From: Lucifuga dentata
Lineage: Eukaryota > Chordata > Actinopteri > Ophidiiformes > Bythitidae
DNA: 64,000 nt
NCBI GenBank assembly: GCA_014773175.1
Contig: VXCM01000455.1
Span: 1-64,000 of the forward strand
Reading direction: 5' to 3'
Within the stretch, counting starts at the first letter, position 1. Each line of letters starts with the position of its first letter. The translations under genes were made by a program, and so were the position numbers. The notes under the pieces are model-generated. The model was not told the origin of the DNA. It searched no databases and was given only the letters and a program-made list of their open reading frames with translations. Below, piece by piece: positions 23,701 through 34,873 of this stretch.

Positions 23701-26271
23701 CATCTCTTAAAACTCTGTTTCTCTGTGCTAAAACTGATAATATGTAAGTCAGTACTACATATCCCTGATGTAAATGAAAGTGTTGGACAACCTGAAGTCA
23801 GTGATTGTTGTAAAGCATCACCAAAATATCCAGTAACCTGTGTTACGACTAAAGCATTCATTTATGACAACCTAAGAATTTATCTCATCATTAGTGATTA
23901 ACACAACAAACATGAAACAGCAGTATTTCATAAAATAAACAGTATATTCTGGAGCTGAAAGCTATATGAAAAGCTAATGACAGGTTCCGGAGACGCTGAA
24001 ACTGTCTCGACACGTTATTGATCAAAGTTTGAGTAAAAACAAAACACCAAAACTGCAGTTTTTCAGAACAGCTCATGAGTTCACTAATGACGCATTTCCA
24101 CGGTTACTACAGAGCAAAGATTATGGGATAGTTTGCAGAGTCAAAGTCCTTCATCTCATCACAAACTGATTTTTCACCTTAGAAATCAACATCAGGTTTC
24201 TAAAACAGTCAACAATATGCATCACAAGTGGAAATACCAGTATAACAGAGTATATAATGTTGAAATGAATAATTAATCAGTTGATTAATAGAAAAATTGT
24301 TTTTACAATAGACTGCAAAAGGACTTAAAAAAAAAAAAAAAAAANTTAAAAAAAAAAAAAAAAACACAGACATCGACATGAAGCCTTATACTGATGAACT
24401 TGTTTTCTGTGACCAGATACTGTAAATCCATTCATTTTCCTCGCGTCTAATTCCAGATAAGAGAAGAAAGTCTTAAATTTGTCCTAAAAGCTGCAGGCAG
24501 ACAAATACCCGACCAAACATGATTGGTATTGCAATATAAAATGAAAGACTGCTGATGTGTGTTTCCCAGTTTGGGAAAAGTACCATGGAAGTGTGGAAGT
24601 CCTCAGCTGAGACCTTTGTACTCCTAGACTGTTTTTCTTTGAGTTGGCCTACTTGTACAGTGAGAGCACCATTGTCCAGGACCTGAGCTCAGCAGTTATG
24701 TGGGACAAAGTAGTGCATACATGTGACAGAAAAAAGTACAGTTTTTCTTTAAGGCAAACAAAAGAATCAGAGCAGAAGTAATCACACATGTTGTGCATGT
24801 TTGATTTTTACCTGTAGCACCAACTCCTCAGCTTTTACTGATCAGGTCAGGGATTTGTGTGTTTTGAACCTGACATTTCCTCCTGTTGAACTATGTCTTA
24901 AGCTTCTACAGCCAGTAAGCTCCATGAGGCAAACAGCTACAAACAGTAGTAATTTACATTTTATGTAAAAAAAAAAAAAAAAAAAANAAAAAAAAAAAAA
25001 AAAAAAGATTTTATTTTAATATTCATTGAAATGAAGTCACCAAGATGCAACTGTGAACAAAACAGCAAATTGCTAATGTTAGCATGCTAAGCTACAGCCG
25101 TTGCTGAAGGAAACTAAGTCAGCCGATCATCAAGACTTTAGGATTCATCCTGTGTGAAGCATAAATGTCTGAACCAAAGATTTGAACCGGCAGGCTGATA
25201 TTGCCACCGTCAGAGCCACCTCTAACCGTAGATATTTTTTAAAAGTCCCAAAACTCTTATTCATTTCTACGTTTCCCTCACTCACGTCTTTTCTTTGCAT
25301 CTTAGTTCCACTGAAGATGTGCTGCGTTCACAGACTTCAGAAGTCGAATTTTTCCCAGTTGGAAGTTCCACCTTCCAAACTCAAACCATTCCAGCCAAAT
25401 ATAATCCAAAAAGCATAGCTGAACACCAATAAATACTGTAAAATTAATTAAACTTCGTAATAAATGCTAACTATNAAAAAGCATAGCTGAACACCAATAA
25501 ATACTGTAAAATTAATTAAACTTCGTAATAAATGCTAACTATAGTAAAGGTAGACTACAGGACTGTTTGGTTGTGTTGTTTTACAATGATATTAATCACA
25601 GTGGGTATTAAACTTTATGCAGAGAAGTAATATAAAATTATTGACACTTACATATCAACGGAAAACAGTTATCATAGCAAATAGATAATTTTAGATAATT
25701 TAATTAGGGTTGATAATTTTGTCTGGGTTTCCCAGCCGGATCTCTGACTTCAAGTGCCATTCCAACGCATTTTTCCAAGTAAGAAGTTGGAAAAATCTGA
25801 GTTCCGAGGTCTGTCGAACGCAGCATTAGAAAAATGAAACATCCTCGCTCCTTAAGCGTCATCTGAAGCGACATCATTTACTGATGTCTTTAAAGAATGC
25901 AGACTAGATTGATTTCCGGGTCGATTGAGGAGCAAGAAATAATCTCAAATAAGAGCTTTGGAACCCATCAATTGTATTGCTGTATTGTGGAATTGACCTC
26001 TTTTGTTCCTGTCCCTCTCTCAGTCTACCTGTTCTTGGGTCTGATGATGATGTACCTGCTGCTGCGCACGTTCCACAAGATGGCCGACCTGCACGGCCTG
26101 ACCACCTTCCTGCAGCTGCCACATTGCGAGGAAGAGCTGGAAGATGACATTATGCCCATTGTGGAGAACGAACCTAAAGACCCTATGTCCTCTTCCCTGG
26201 TGGAGAAAGATGCTGCTAGGCCACTGGAGCCTGGATCACAGCCGTCTTACAACAGCATCAACAAAGGCTGA
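14394..26271 (+). CDS. kcnk6: KCNK6 (TWIK-2) two-pore-domain potassium channel
   Basis: Exons 14394-14709, 17566-17958 and 26024-26271 join in phase 1 at both introns to give 318 residues (human KCNK6: 313). The protein is a background K+ channel of plasma and endolysosomal membranes. In order: M1 (about 8-28), extracellular cap with Cys56 (expected cap disulfide) and an N-glycosylation site at Asn82, pore 1 filter TTVGYGHT (Gly106-Tyr107-Gly108), M2, M3, pore 2 filter TIGLGDF (213-217), M4 (VYLFLGLMMMYLLL, 237-250), then HKMADLHGLT as in TWIK-2. The tail ends with a YNSI sorting-type motif (Tyr312) where human TWIK-2 has YASI. M1 and M4 sequence favours KCNK6 over KCNK1/KCNK7. Start chosen at 14394 (G at -3 and +4, matches the family start). 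Confidence 0.95.
14710..17565. other. kcnk6 intron 1
   Basis: An AT-rich intron of about 2.9 kb. I saw no repeat copy of the families listed here and no coding segment. Confidence 0.7.
17566..17958 (+). CDS. kcnk6: kcnk6 exon 2
   Basis: Acceptor TTCATGTCCAG, donor CATGG|GTGAGT. It encodes YGHTTPLSDAGKGFS, M2, M3 and the second pore GLGDF, then RPLYKVAVM. Confidence 0.95.
19734..20469. mobile_element. TTAA-flanked T2/Kolobok-like MITE, copy C
   Basis: It starts AGAACCATACTGGCC and ends CTGGTATGGTCCT, with TTAA at 19730-19733 and 20470-20473. Its length is inflated by the duplicate around the N at 20154. Confidence 0.8.
20089..20219. other. Unmerged contig join (65-bp duplicate around one N)
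   Basis: 20089-20153 and 20155-20219 are the same sequence either side of an N; read as an assembly artefact. Confidence 0.8.
20868..21400. repeat. Possible dispersed repeat, class unknown
   Basis: It begins TTAGCAGGGTATCTCTAAAA, carries a T-run of over 20 bases and has a composition unlike the flanks. No terminal repeat was found. Confidence 0.3.
23180..23300. repeat. AAGTA-rich interspersed repeat
   Basis: It contains GGTGGAAAGTAATGAAGTAC and CTACATTACAGATGG; related to the copies near 4690 and 14060. Confidence 0.5.
25408..25542. other. Unmerged contig join (67-bp duplicate around one N)
   Basis: 25408-25474 and 25476-25542 are identical around the N at 25475. Confidence 0.85.
26024..26271 (+). 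CDS. kcnk6: kcnk6 exon 3 with stop
   Basis: Acceptor CCCTCTCTCAG. It encodes M4 and the acidic cytosolic tail EEELEDD ... SYNSINKG, ending in TGA at 26269-26271. The open frame extending left to 25897 is intronic. Confidence 0.95.
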
Positions 26272-26795
26272 GCCGTTTGGAGCGGAGAAAGAAAAAGAAC
26301 AGCTACCTCAGGCGATCCCTGCAGTTTGATCCTAATCACTCCGAGTCGAATGGCCTAAACCTGAACTTTCCTGTGAATATTTTCATTGTTTTCTTGTCTC
26401 TTTTCTTAAAAACACGCAGAGATGAGAAAGCCACATGACAAGGAATCGAGATGGAAGTTTAAAGATTCGGCTGTTGAGAGAGAGAGGAGACCACAGAATG
26501 GATTGAATGGCTACTGAGCCACTTGCTGCACATACGACTGGACCATCTTACCTGTTACAGCAACTCACCTGGGCTAAAAGATACAGATGTACCTATCCTC
26601 TTAAACACAGGTGAACAGTAACCGTGGCGTGTTCAGGCTAAGTGATTGGATCAAAAACTTTAGTACGTGGTGGACTGTTTCAGGATCTGTGTGTCTTATA
26701 TTTTTGTCACATTGCTTTTCGTGAGGTCAGTTTGGGTTGTCCGTTCAGGTCTTTAAAAAAAAAAAAAAAATGATTCATATACAGAATGTACTGAA

Positions 26796-26801
26796 AATAA
26801 A
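26796..26801 (+). terminator. kcnk6: Candidate kcnk6 poly(A) signal
   Basis: AATAAA about 525 bases after the stop, a normal 3' UTR length. An A-run of about 15 bases just before it (26756-26770) is genomic. Confidence 0.6.
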
Positions 26802-26920
26802 ACTGTCCCAAATACAAGCGGTCCTAAATTTGGGAGCCTGTTGTCCTTGTGTCCTTGAGTTACATTTGATGTTTCAAGTTGACAATCTTTTATTACGACG
26901 ATAGCTGCATTTGGTTTTAA

Positions 26921-27425
26921 AGGAGCATACCGGTGGTTTTGCATGTTTGAGCCAATAAATACTACCCGCATACACATTACATTGTCATATTATTTTCCTA
27001 CCTTCAGACTGCCATTGGTTCATTCCAGTATCTTTTAAAATCAACTTGTGGAGACTTGAAATTTGCTTGAAATAAGTAATCCATCACAGCGAACATGATG
27101 TCTATTAAATTTGTTTTCTTGAAGTTACTTAATTTAACCAGTCCAACAGGAAGCTGCATGGAGGAAAATATGCATCTGTGCCAGGGAATACAGTCCCAGG
27201 AGAAAATACTGTTTATACCAGAGAAATTAAAACGACCATGAATTCACAATCATGCATTAGTGTTTGCAGGTGAAACATTTTAAACATTCACCTCAAGCTT
27301 TGATTTTGAAAGATTAGGGGATATGGAAAAATAAGGATTTTATGTTTTGGAAACTGGTTTTTAGTAATGTAACGTGTGCAGGTAGTATTTATTCTGCTCA
27401 AACATGCAAAAACCGGTATGGTCCT
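26921..27425. mobile_element. TTAA-flanked T2/Kolobok-like MITE, copy D
   Basis: It starts AGGAGCATACCGGTGG and ends CCGGTATGGTCCT, with TTAA at 26917-26920 and 27426-27429. Length 505 bp. Confidence 0.85.
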
Positions 27426-28678
27426 TTAACATCATCAGTTGTTCAGCATTTTGTGTTTACAAAGTAAACATATATACTGTGGCCGAATCACCTCATGACC
27501 CTTTACTGGACTGTCCTATCCTTTCAGGATCTAATTTACCCTTTGTAAGGTTGAAAGGTGACTGTATAAATGGTAGTTTATTCACTGGTTATATTAGCAG
27601 CTTTGGTTATCTTGAATTGGTTAAGTTGCAGTGTGTTCTGATGGGGATGATGGAGAAGTGGATTTTGCTATCAGAGCAGTTTGAGAAATTTTGATGGACA
27701 TTCTGAGAAATTTCAACACAGTGAAAGCTGGTCAAAGCTGTTCTTCTTAGAAAAACTACAAACTTTTTCAGCCACCTTCAGACCTACCCAAAAGGTAGAT
27801 GTTTGATGGATTTTCACTTTAATCTGTTTCATCCATGAATCATCACAACTGCAGTGAAATGACAAGTGTAACTGTTGGACCTCAAATAAATATAGATGTA
27901 GATAGACAACGAGGATTTCAGTCAGTGGCGACGTTTACTGGAGTTTTATTCCATTTCTTTATTGAGTCAGATTATTTGATTAACATATTTAGTTTTTTGT
28001 TTGTTTTGTGAATGTGGTTTAACTTTGAAGAGAGCAGGAGCTATAGGTGCTCTGCTCACCTCATGACATGTCCTCCTTTATGGTGCTGCCCCCCGGTGTC
28101 AACTTGTGTGTAATGCAATGCATTACTATACCTCCAGAACAGTTGTCAACAGGGTTTAAGCCAGGATTTGGAACAGAAAGACTGGTGAAAATAAAACTAA
28201 GAAATGTTGGTAAATAAGACGTGGTGGTTGAGGGCCTGATTACTTTCAAAAGTATATTGAATTTACACATTTTTATACATCAATCATTGCCAGTTATGGA
28301 TCTCTTATTGTTATTTCCACCCATCAAATATATTGAAGGACACTTAAAAATGCACTTTAATGTTAGTTTGTGTTTCTATAAACACAAACATAAATTGCTG
28401 TCAGACACTTTATTGTACACTGTCTCTTTATGAAATATTTGGTGTATGTAATTAATATTGATTCAAAATAAGACGTATTCATATTGGGAGTAATAAATGA
28501 AAGCCTTAAATGTGTTGTCATTCTTATTTACCATTCTGTGTTTTCTTCAATTTGGCAGTCATTTGAGTTTTCTTCTACCATAAACCCATCCAAAAACAGA
28601 ATTTAGATATATTATGTATAAATGAGACATTTTATAGAAACACTGACAGTTTCTGTGATTTATTGTTTTTAAACATTT

Positions 28679-28765
28679 AGAAACTTAAGAATGAAATTGA
28701 AAGAACTAGTTCTTTCAATTTCATTCTTAAGTTTCTTAATGTTCCTATAGTTACTATAGGAACAT
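28679..28765. repeat. Perfect 58-bp palindrome followed by a second hairpin
   Basis: 28679-28707 and 28708-28736 are exact reverse complements without a spacer. Two bases later, 28739-28750 and 28754-28765 form a 12-bp hairpin with loop TTA. No N is nearby. Confidence 0.9.
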
Positions 28766-29031
28766 GTCCCTAAAGACAAAATTTAATACTAATATCAGAT
28801 CCTAAGATAGGAGGAAGTGATGTTAAGTGCCTTGCTGAAGGGCATCTGCCTCTACTTGAAGATAATTTCCAAATTACTTGGAGTGTGTCATTTTCCAAAG
28901 TGTCACAAAAAAGACTTAATTGTCTTAACCAGATAGCAGACACATTACCTTCATGTAACAAGAGTTCAATAAATTAACTTCAGTGATACCATGTGGGTTA
29001 CTATGGTAACAGCAATGTCACCTACTTTTAA

Positions 29032-29536
29032 AGGACTTTACTATAATTTTGCATATTTAAGTCAATTAAATATTACCCGCATACACGTTTTTTTTCCTGT
29101 TATTTTATAAATATCCTAATCTTTCAAAAATCAAATGTTAAGGTGATACATCCACATTAAAATTCAATGTTTTGCCTGCTAATGCTTATGCATGATTGTT
29201 GGGCACAGTCGTTTTTAATTTCTCAGTAAAAGCCATCCTCTCCTGGGACTATATTCCCTGGAGGAGACATACATTTTCTCCTGTTGGACCAGTTAAATAA
29301 AGCTACTCTGACAAAATAATTTAAGCCGTTGTGTTCGCTGTGATGGATTATTTTTCTCAAGCAATTTCAGTAGTTGATTTTTATAGCATACTGATTGAAG
29401 TAGTCTGGAAGGTAGGAAAAACAATTATAATTTACCACTCCAGTAGTATGTTTTTGGAAAATCTTTGTCAGTAATGTAACATGTATGCGGATTGCATATA
29501 TTGGGCTCAAACATGCAAAACCATCTGTATGGTCTT
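29032..29536. mobile_element. TTAA-flanked T2/Kolobok-like MITE, copy E
   Basis: It starts AGGACTTTACTAT and ends CTGTATGGTCTT, with TTAA at 29028-29031 and 29537-29540. Length 505 bp. Confidence 0.8.
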
Positions 29537-29537
29537 T

Positions 29538-29660
29538 TAAAGGTCCAATGCAGTGAAAATCTTAGCTTTAAAATTAAAATGTAATTTTTTTTTTTTTGNT
29601 AAAGGTCCAATGCAGTGAAAATCTTAGCTTTAAAATTAAAATGTAATTTTTTTTTTTTTG
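29538..29660. other. Unmerged contig join (61-bp duplicate around one N)
   Basis: 29538-29598 equals 29600-29660. The duplicated unit begins TAAAGGTCCAATGCAG and ends in a T-run. Confidence 0.85.
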
Positions 29661-32600
29661 CAAAATTTTAAATGAACAAATTTGATAAACTGAGATTAGA
29701 TTATTGAACAGCTATTTTTCATTAATCTTAAAGATTAGTCAGTCCATTTAGGTGCAGAAATTGTTCTTGAATTTCCTCCCTCACCTCTCCCCTCCACCTG
29801 CCTCTAATTAATGCTCAAACAGATGCACCTGTTTATTTAACAAACTGGCTTTCAATTTGGAAAAAAAAAAAAAAAAAAAAAAAGGATTTGAAGGAGAGCT
29901 AAACCAGCACCAGAGCTGTGATTTGATGCAGAAAACCACTGCAGATAAAAGCCATTTCCAGTACAAAAGGAGTCGAGGCGAGTCATCTCTATGACGTGAG
30001 GATATGCATCACACTCAAACTGTTCCATCCAGGTAAAATAAATCACTTAAATTTTTATTTATCAAGCTGCTTATATGAATTGTTTTCTTTATCAGCTGCT
30101 GATTATGTGACAATTTGATGCTGTTTGATTTCCAAGCTGCTTCTGTAGGTGCGCAGCTGTTTTTAACGTGTAAATATTACAGATATCTGAGGGCTTGTGG
30201 CTGCTTGCTGTGTTTGTTTCTCACTCTGAAAGTACCCGAGACCAGAGTAGTCCACTGATTTCACACTTGTGAAACTTGTGTGCTGGTCAGTTTTGTATCT
30301 GTGGATCTCTTTTGCTCACTTTTTCCTTGTGTGTACACTCATATGTAACTACACAAGTTAAGTGTGTGATGACTCTTGTGCAGTAAAAGCTAAAATCAGA
30401 TTGGATTCAATGGTTGTATGATGTGAAATTTGCAGCTATTTTGTCACTGTGGATATTGTGCTGCTTTGTTTCAAAGATTTGATGATTCAGCATGATTCTC
30501 TTGGATGTTTTAATGCACGGAATAACGAAAAAAATATTTAGCCATATATTAAGCAGTACACACAAGTCTGCTTATTTATGGACCTGTATATTAATTTTCT
30601 GTGTGCAACTTTGTATGTTTGTTGACTCTGGGATTCTTTCACCTTGCTCTGACAAAATATTCACTTTTTCACTACATTGTAAAACTATCATTATCATAAG
30701 CCAATCAGATGTGTCCTATATAATATTTAAATTAACAGGCACACTTAAACTGGAAAGATTTTCACTGGGAGTTGAATGCAAGACAGTAAAAATTAATTCT
30801 AAAGTTATAATTGATGGGTTTTTTTGTAGACACAGTGTAGTTTAAATATGCTGATCTCTATAGGAATTCTACCAGATGTACCGAATGATCGTCATAGCTT
30901 TTCTGTAACAGGCTACTTCCAGGACGGCGTGGTGTCTTTCAAACTAAAAATGAACATTTATAATGCAAACATAAACCACACTTATTTTCAGATTTTAATA
31001 AAAACGTCAGTATAGGTGAACAGACATTATTGTCTTTCCATTTTCTTAAAAAAAAAAAAACTAAATACATAATCTTTAGGCATTATGCCCTTAATTTGAA
31101 AACATAACCATTAAAGTATTGGAAATTAATAAAATAACTGTCATGGCGGTACATAAATATACCAACTTAACCCAAAAACACATTAGTGACTTGTCAAACA
31201 TGATACAACTTTAAATTACGCAACCTGTTAACAAAACATCTACAAAGAGTTTGAGACTGCAGTCCAGCTCTTCAGAAAGAACCTTTGCATAGAAAGCAAC
31301 TTTGATCCATAAATGGAATATTAATGTACAAAAACCTCACAAACAGGCATCGTATGCTTCCTCAAACAATTTATCTCTAATGCAATTCAGCAGTTTTTTT
31401 TTTTTTTTTTTTTTTAAGTTGGTTCTGGTTAAATTAGTTACAACACCGATTCCTACATGTTTTTCTATCTGCACAATATGTTTTAATGTAACATGTAAAA
31501 GGGGGAAAAAAGGCTCAGTCTAATTTAAATGTTTACCACTGCTTAATAAATACAGAGTAAATCACAAAACCACATGCTACCACTGACTTAGAACTTAGCA
31601 ACACATATTCTTAACAAAAGTGCAATAATTCAGATGCAAACCAGACAAAATATGAGGACCGCAAACAACTGGACTCCATCAACGGACGTGGCTAACAGTA
31701 AAATGCTAAATATCAACTGGGGTTGATCAGCGACTTCAAGTCTATAACACGAGCTGCAGGTTGTGGCTTTAGCTAACGTGACACTTATAGCGGTTCAGAA
31801 CAGTGACTGAACAGATCTGACTGAGGGTTAAAGGTCACGTTCTCACCTGAACCCACACACACTGCACTCAGGCTCCACCCTGACAGGAAACGTTTTGGGG
31901 GAAAACAAATTCAAGTTTTCAGTCTTCAAAAGTGACATGATGGGCCAATTTTTCTTTACAGCATCCTTGTGTTGACTTAATATTGTCATCAGTACTAGTA
32001 TAGAATACAGTATTGAAATGGGAATACTATGAGTACTACTGTACATCCTACTGTTAATTTAATAAGTAATGTGCATTCTGGTTACTGCAGTTTAACAGGA
32101 TCACTCAGTTGGAAAAAATCATTTCAAGACTTGTACACAATAAGTGAGATTTTCTTTTTCTAATTAACTTCCGAATTAAAGAAATATTGTTTTTTGTTTT
32201 TTATGGATTTCTTCAGGCTAAAACCACCTGATGACATCAATATACACGCAAAATTATGTTTTACTACTAAAGTAACATTTTCCTGCATGTTTTTTCTTTT
32301 GAAATCCTAACCTGTTCTCTGTCATGTCCCCATTATAACTGGCTGATAAATGAGCTTAGGGGATTTCTTCACAGAAGACATGACACATAACGTTAGTGTT
32401 TCAACCTTTTTCCTTTCAACACCTGCTAAATCACATTACCGGCACGTTACACTTCTGGTACTGGGGCTCTGTCCGATGTGTCAAAAGGTTTTCCTCTGAA
32501 CGCAGAGACCTGAAGCTGTAACACATCTGACAAATTTTAGGCAAACAGTGCTGAAGGATCTTTCTCTGCACTTACAGTCATTACCTGACAATTTCTCATT

Positions 32601-33117
32601 TGCTGACTAAATCCTGTTTTATGTATAGTTCTGGTCCTTGATTCCAATTAGCTGAGTCATATTTTAAATCATTGTGAAACATCGTATAAAGGCACAACTC
32701 ATGAGCATATTAAAGTTCTTATGCGTTGACTCACAGCTTAGCTGTGTTAAACAGCATGGCTTACTGTCCATGTAGGGTTCCCTCCATTTTTGACAGAAAA
32801 AAGGAACCCGCCATGTTACACAAAGTTAACAGACACATTACAGCTGCTACATGTCTAACCTACCGGTGTCTTAGACAACATCCATTTCTACATTTTAGAA
32901 AATCCCTCTATGAATGAACTTACTACAACCCATATTGTTATTCCTGGAACAAGTATAAAAAAAATAATACAGGCATCCAACAAATCTGGTAATCCAGCTC
33001 TTTTCCTCAAAAACCTGCTGGAACAAATCTACTTCAGATTTTGTTCGGTAACTTAGTGAAAATAGGGTTCAGAGTACTTCCTGTTGAAGGGTATTTCTCA
33101 CAGTATAATGAAGGTTT

Positions 33118-34155
33118 TTAGGACTCCACCAGGATCTCCACTAGATGCTCCAACTCGAGTCCGTCTCTCATAAGATTCTGACCAGAGGATGATGGCGAAG
33201 TTAAAGGCAAAGAGGAAGAGGACGGTGAGGATGGGCTGAATGAGGGCAGACACTTCAGATTCTGGTTGAGAGAGATGGAGAAGGGGTGCGATGGGAAAGA
33301 GGAAGAAGAAAAAGGTGGCAAGTATTTCAGGAAATCATCCCCAGCCGGGTGTCCACCTACCCCGCCTCTCATACCAAGAGCCCCCATGTCCCTCTCCAGC
33401 AGGGACGTGTCTATATCCTGGAACAGATCTTCCACAGCCAGATCGCTGGGGTAGTTGTGCCTCACTGCCTCTGCACTGCTCTCTCTTGCCTTGCACTCCT
33501 CCTGCCTCTCCCAGTTGCCCCCACAACCTCTGACCCCTTGTTTAGACCATGCCATACCTCCCTCAGAGGGCCCTGACAGGTTCTCCAAGGACCGAAGAGG
33601 CGTCCGTGGAGTTGCCTGTGGGCCCCCATCGATGGTGGAGTCCAGTGCTGTGAGGATGGAGGAAATGGCAGCTGAAAGGGAGAAATCAGGATCAGTGGAC
33701 ATCGATTCCCAGTCCTCATCTTCTACACATGGAGGGGAAGGTGATGCATTCGAAAGGCAGCTTGTCGGAGGTCGGCTTGTGGCAGTAACCAGTTGGTTGC
33801 TTGTTACAGTGGGGTGACCATTTTCAACCATTACTGCAGAGCGATGTGATGTGACAATACCTTCCTGCTCCTTCGCCTGGAGCACAGGCGTGGAGTTACA
33901 AGCTGAAGGTGGTGGCGGTACCTCCATGCTGGCGGCTGGCACATTGCCGGCTGCCTCGAGGCTGATGTGCCGGAGCGTGTTGGCTATGAGAACAGACCGT
34001 CGAAGGCTGGGCTCAGGAAGCTCCTGGCCACGCTGGTATTTGCTCAGAGAAACTGAGAACATAAACTGCAGCTGGCTCTCCCAGGCGGCACTGCTCCTGT
34101 CCAAAACCTCCACATCCTCTGGTGGGAGTTTACGCTTCTGCCCCTTCACGATCAT
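33118..34155 (-). CDS. SERTA-domain transcriptional co-regulator (SERTAD1/SERTAD3 type)
   Basis: 345 residues on the minus strand, intronless within the coding part. SERTA-domain (TRIP-Br) proteins act in the nucleus as coactivators for E2F/DP and bind PHD-bromodomain factors; SERTAD1 also binds CDK4. Seen here: the family N-terminus IVKGQKRKLPPED, the SERTA core (about residues 33-68: FSVSLSKYQRG, LPEPSLRRSVLIANTLRHI), a low-complexity Ser/Pro middle, the acidic motif EDLFQDIDTSLLERD near residue 250 (compare FEDIDTSMYD in SERTAD1) and a C-terminal LELEHLVEILVES, the usual family tail. Start: ATG at 34155-34153, seven bases inside the exon whose acceptor TCTCTGCAG is at 34163. It is longer than human SERTAD1 (236) and SERTAD3 (196). 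Synteny with BLVRB and SPTBN4 supports SERTAD1/3 over SERTAD2 or CDCA4. Confidence 0.88.
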   Translation of the reverse strand: MIVKGQKRKLPPEDVEVLDRSSAAWESQLQFMFSVSLSKYQRGQELPEPSLRRSVLIANTLRHISLEAAGNVPAASMEVPPPPSACNSTPVLQAKEQEGIVTSHRSAVMVENGHPTVTSNQLVTATSRPPTSCLSNASPSPPCVEDEDWESMSTDPDFSLSAAISSILTALDSTIDGGPQATPRTPLRSLENLSGPSEGGMAWSKQGVRGCGGNWERQEECKARESSAEAVRHNYPSDLAVEDLFQDIDTSLLERDMGALGMRGGVGGHPAGDDFLKYLPPFSSSSFPSHPFSISLNQNLKCLPSFSPSSPSSSSLPLTSPSSSGQNLMRDGLELEHLVEILVES

Positions 34156-34162
34156 CTTTACA

Positions 34163-34873
34163 CTGCAGAGAGAAACAGAAACCATTAGTTGGATTCATTC
34201 TTATACTCTTCCTCAATTTTGACAGGTGTTTTCCCCCTTGTTCCAGTAAAGATCTGAGTAAAAATTATATAACTAAAAGTTACTATGATGATTAAAGTTG
34301 ATGAAATTCATGCTGAAAAGTCACTTATTGGCAGAAAATTAGCCAATAACTGAAACCTGAATTACACCAATTTCACAAATTTGACAAACTGTTTTATTTT
34401 AGTAAGACAAAATATTCTTCGACATGCTGTTCTTCCACTCACTTTTCGCCAACAACAAATGTGACTTATTGTGCTGTTATTTCAGATTTTATACGAAGAA
34501 TACAAACTTTCAGTAAACTGAAGGTGGAACACAGGGAGTCTAAATCAGCGGGTATGTAGGCCCTGTTGTGAAGAAACCCACGCATAAATTAGCTCAATTT
34601 ATCTTGTCTAACAAAGCCGACGTGTACCAGAAATACAGCTTGATTTAAAGTTAATTCAAGAGAAATGCCTTATTTAAAGAACCCCCCCCCCANAAAAACC
34701 TGTTGATTCACTTCCCGTCTCTCGGTACCGCCGTCGTTGGCTAACGTATCCTTCGATTTCCGAAAAATACCGATGAAACGCTGTACGTCTTACTCAATCG
34801 TTTATAGAGATGTTATGACGAAAAAAGTGACAAAATGAAAATCATGTGGTAAGTTAAAAACCATAAAACTTAC
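34163..34873 (-). other. 5' UTR intron of the SERTA gene
   Basis: On the minus strand a GTAAGT donor begins at 34873 and a TTTCTCTCTGCAG acceptor ends at 34163. The 711-bp intron contains one N in a C/A run (34693). Confidence 0.65.

Larger units (their letters stand above)
17959..26023. other. kcnk6 intron 2
   Basis: An 8.1-kb intron with a fragment starting TTAAAGGAGCAGCCCAAC (about 19341-19395), TTAA MITE copy C, an unclassified repeat-like block (about 20868-21400), an AAGTA-rich repeat (about 23180-23300), two N-broken poly(A) runs (24345, 24987) and an artificial duplicate around 25475. No exon seen. Confidence 0.7.
26272..33117. other. Intergenic region between convergent kcnk6 and the SERTA gene
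   Basis: It holds the kcnk6 3' UTR (to about 26820), TTAA MITE copies D and E, a pair of perfect hairpins (28679-28765), a duplicate at an N (29538-29660) and A/T runs. The right part (about 31-33.1 kb) could be 3' UTR of the minus-strand SERTA gene, but I found no convincing poly(A) signal for it. Confidence 0.65.

Noticed and set aside
25897..26271. Longer kcnk6 exon 3 beginning at 25897
   Set aside because: The part before 26024 has no K2P similarity, and the acceptor CCCTCTCTCAG restores the frame precisely at VYLFLGL.
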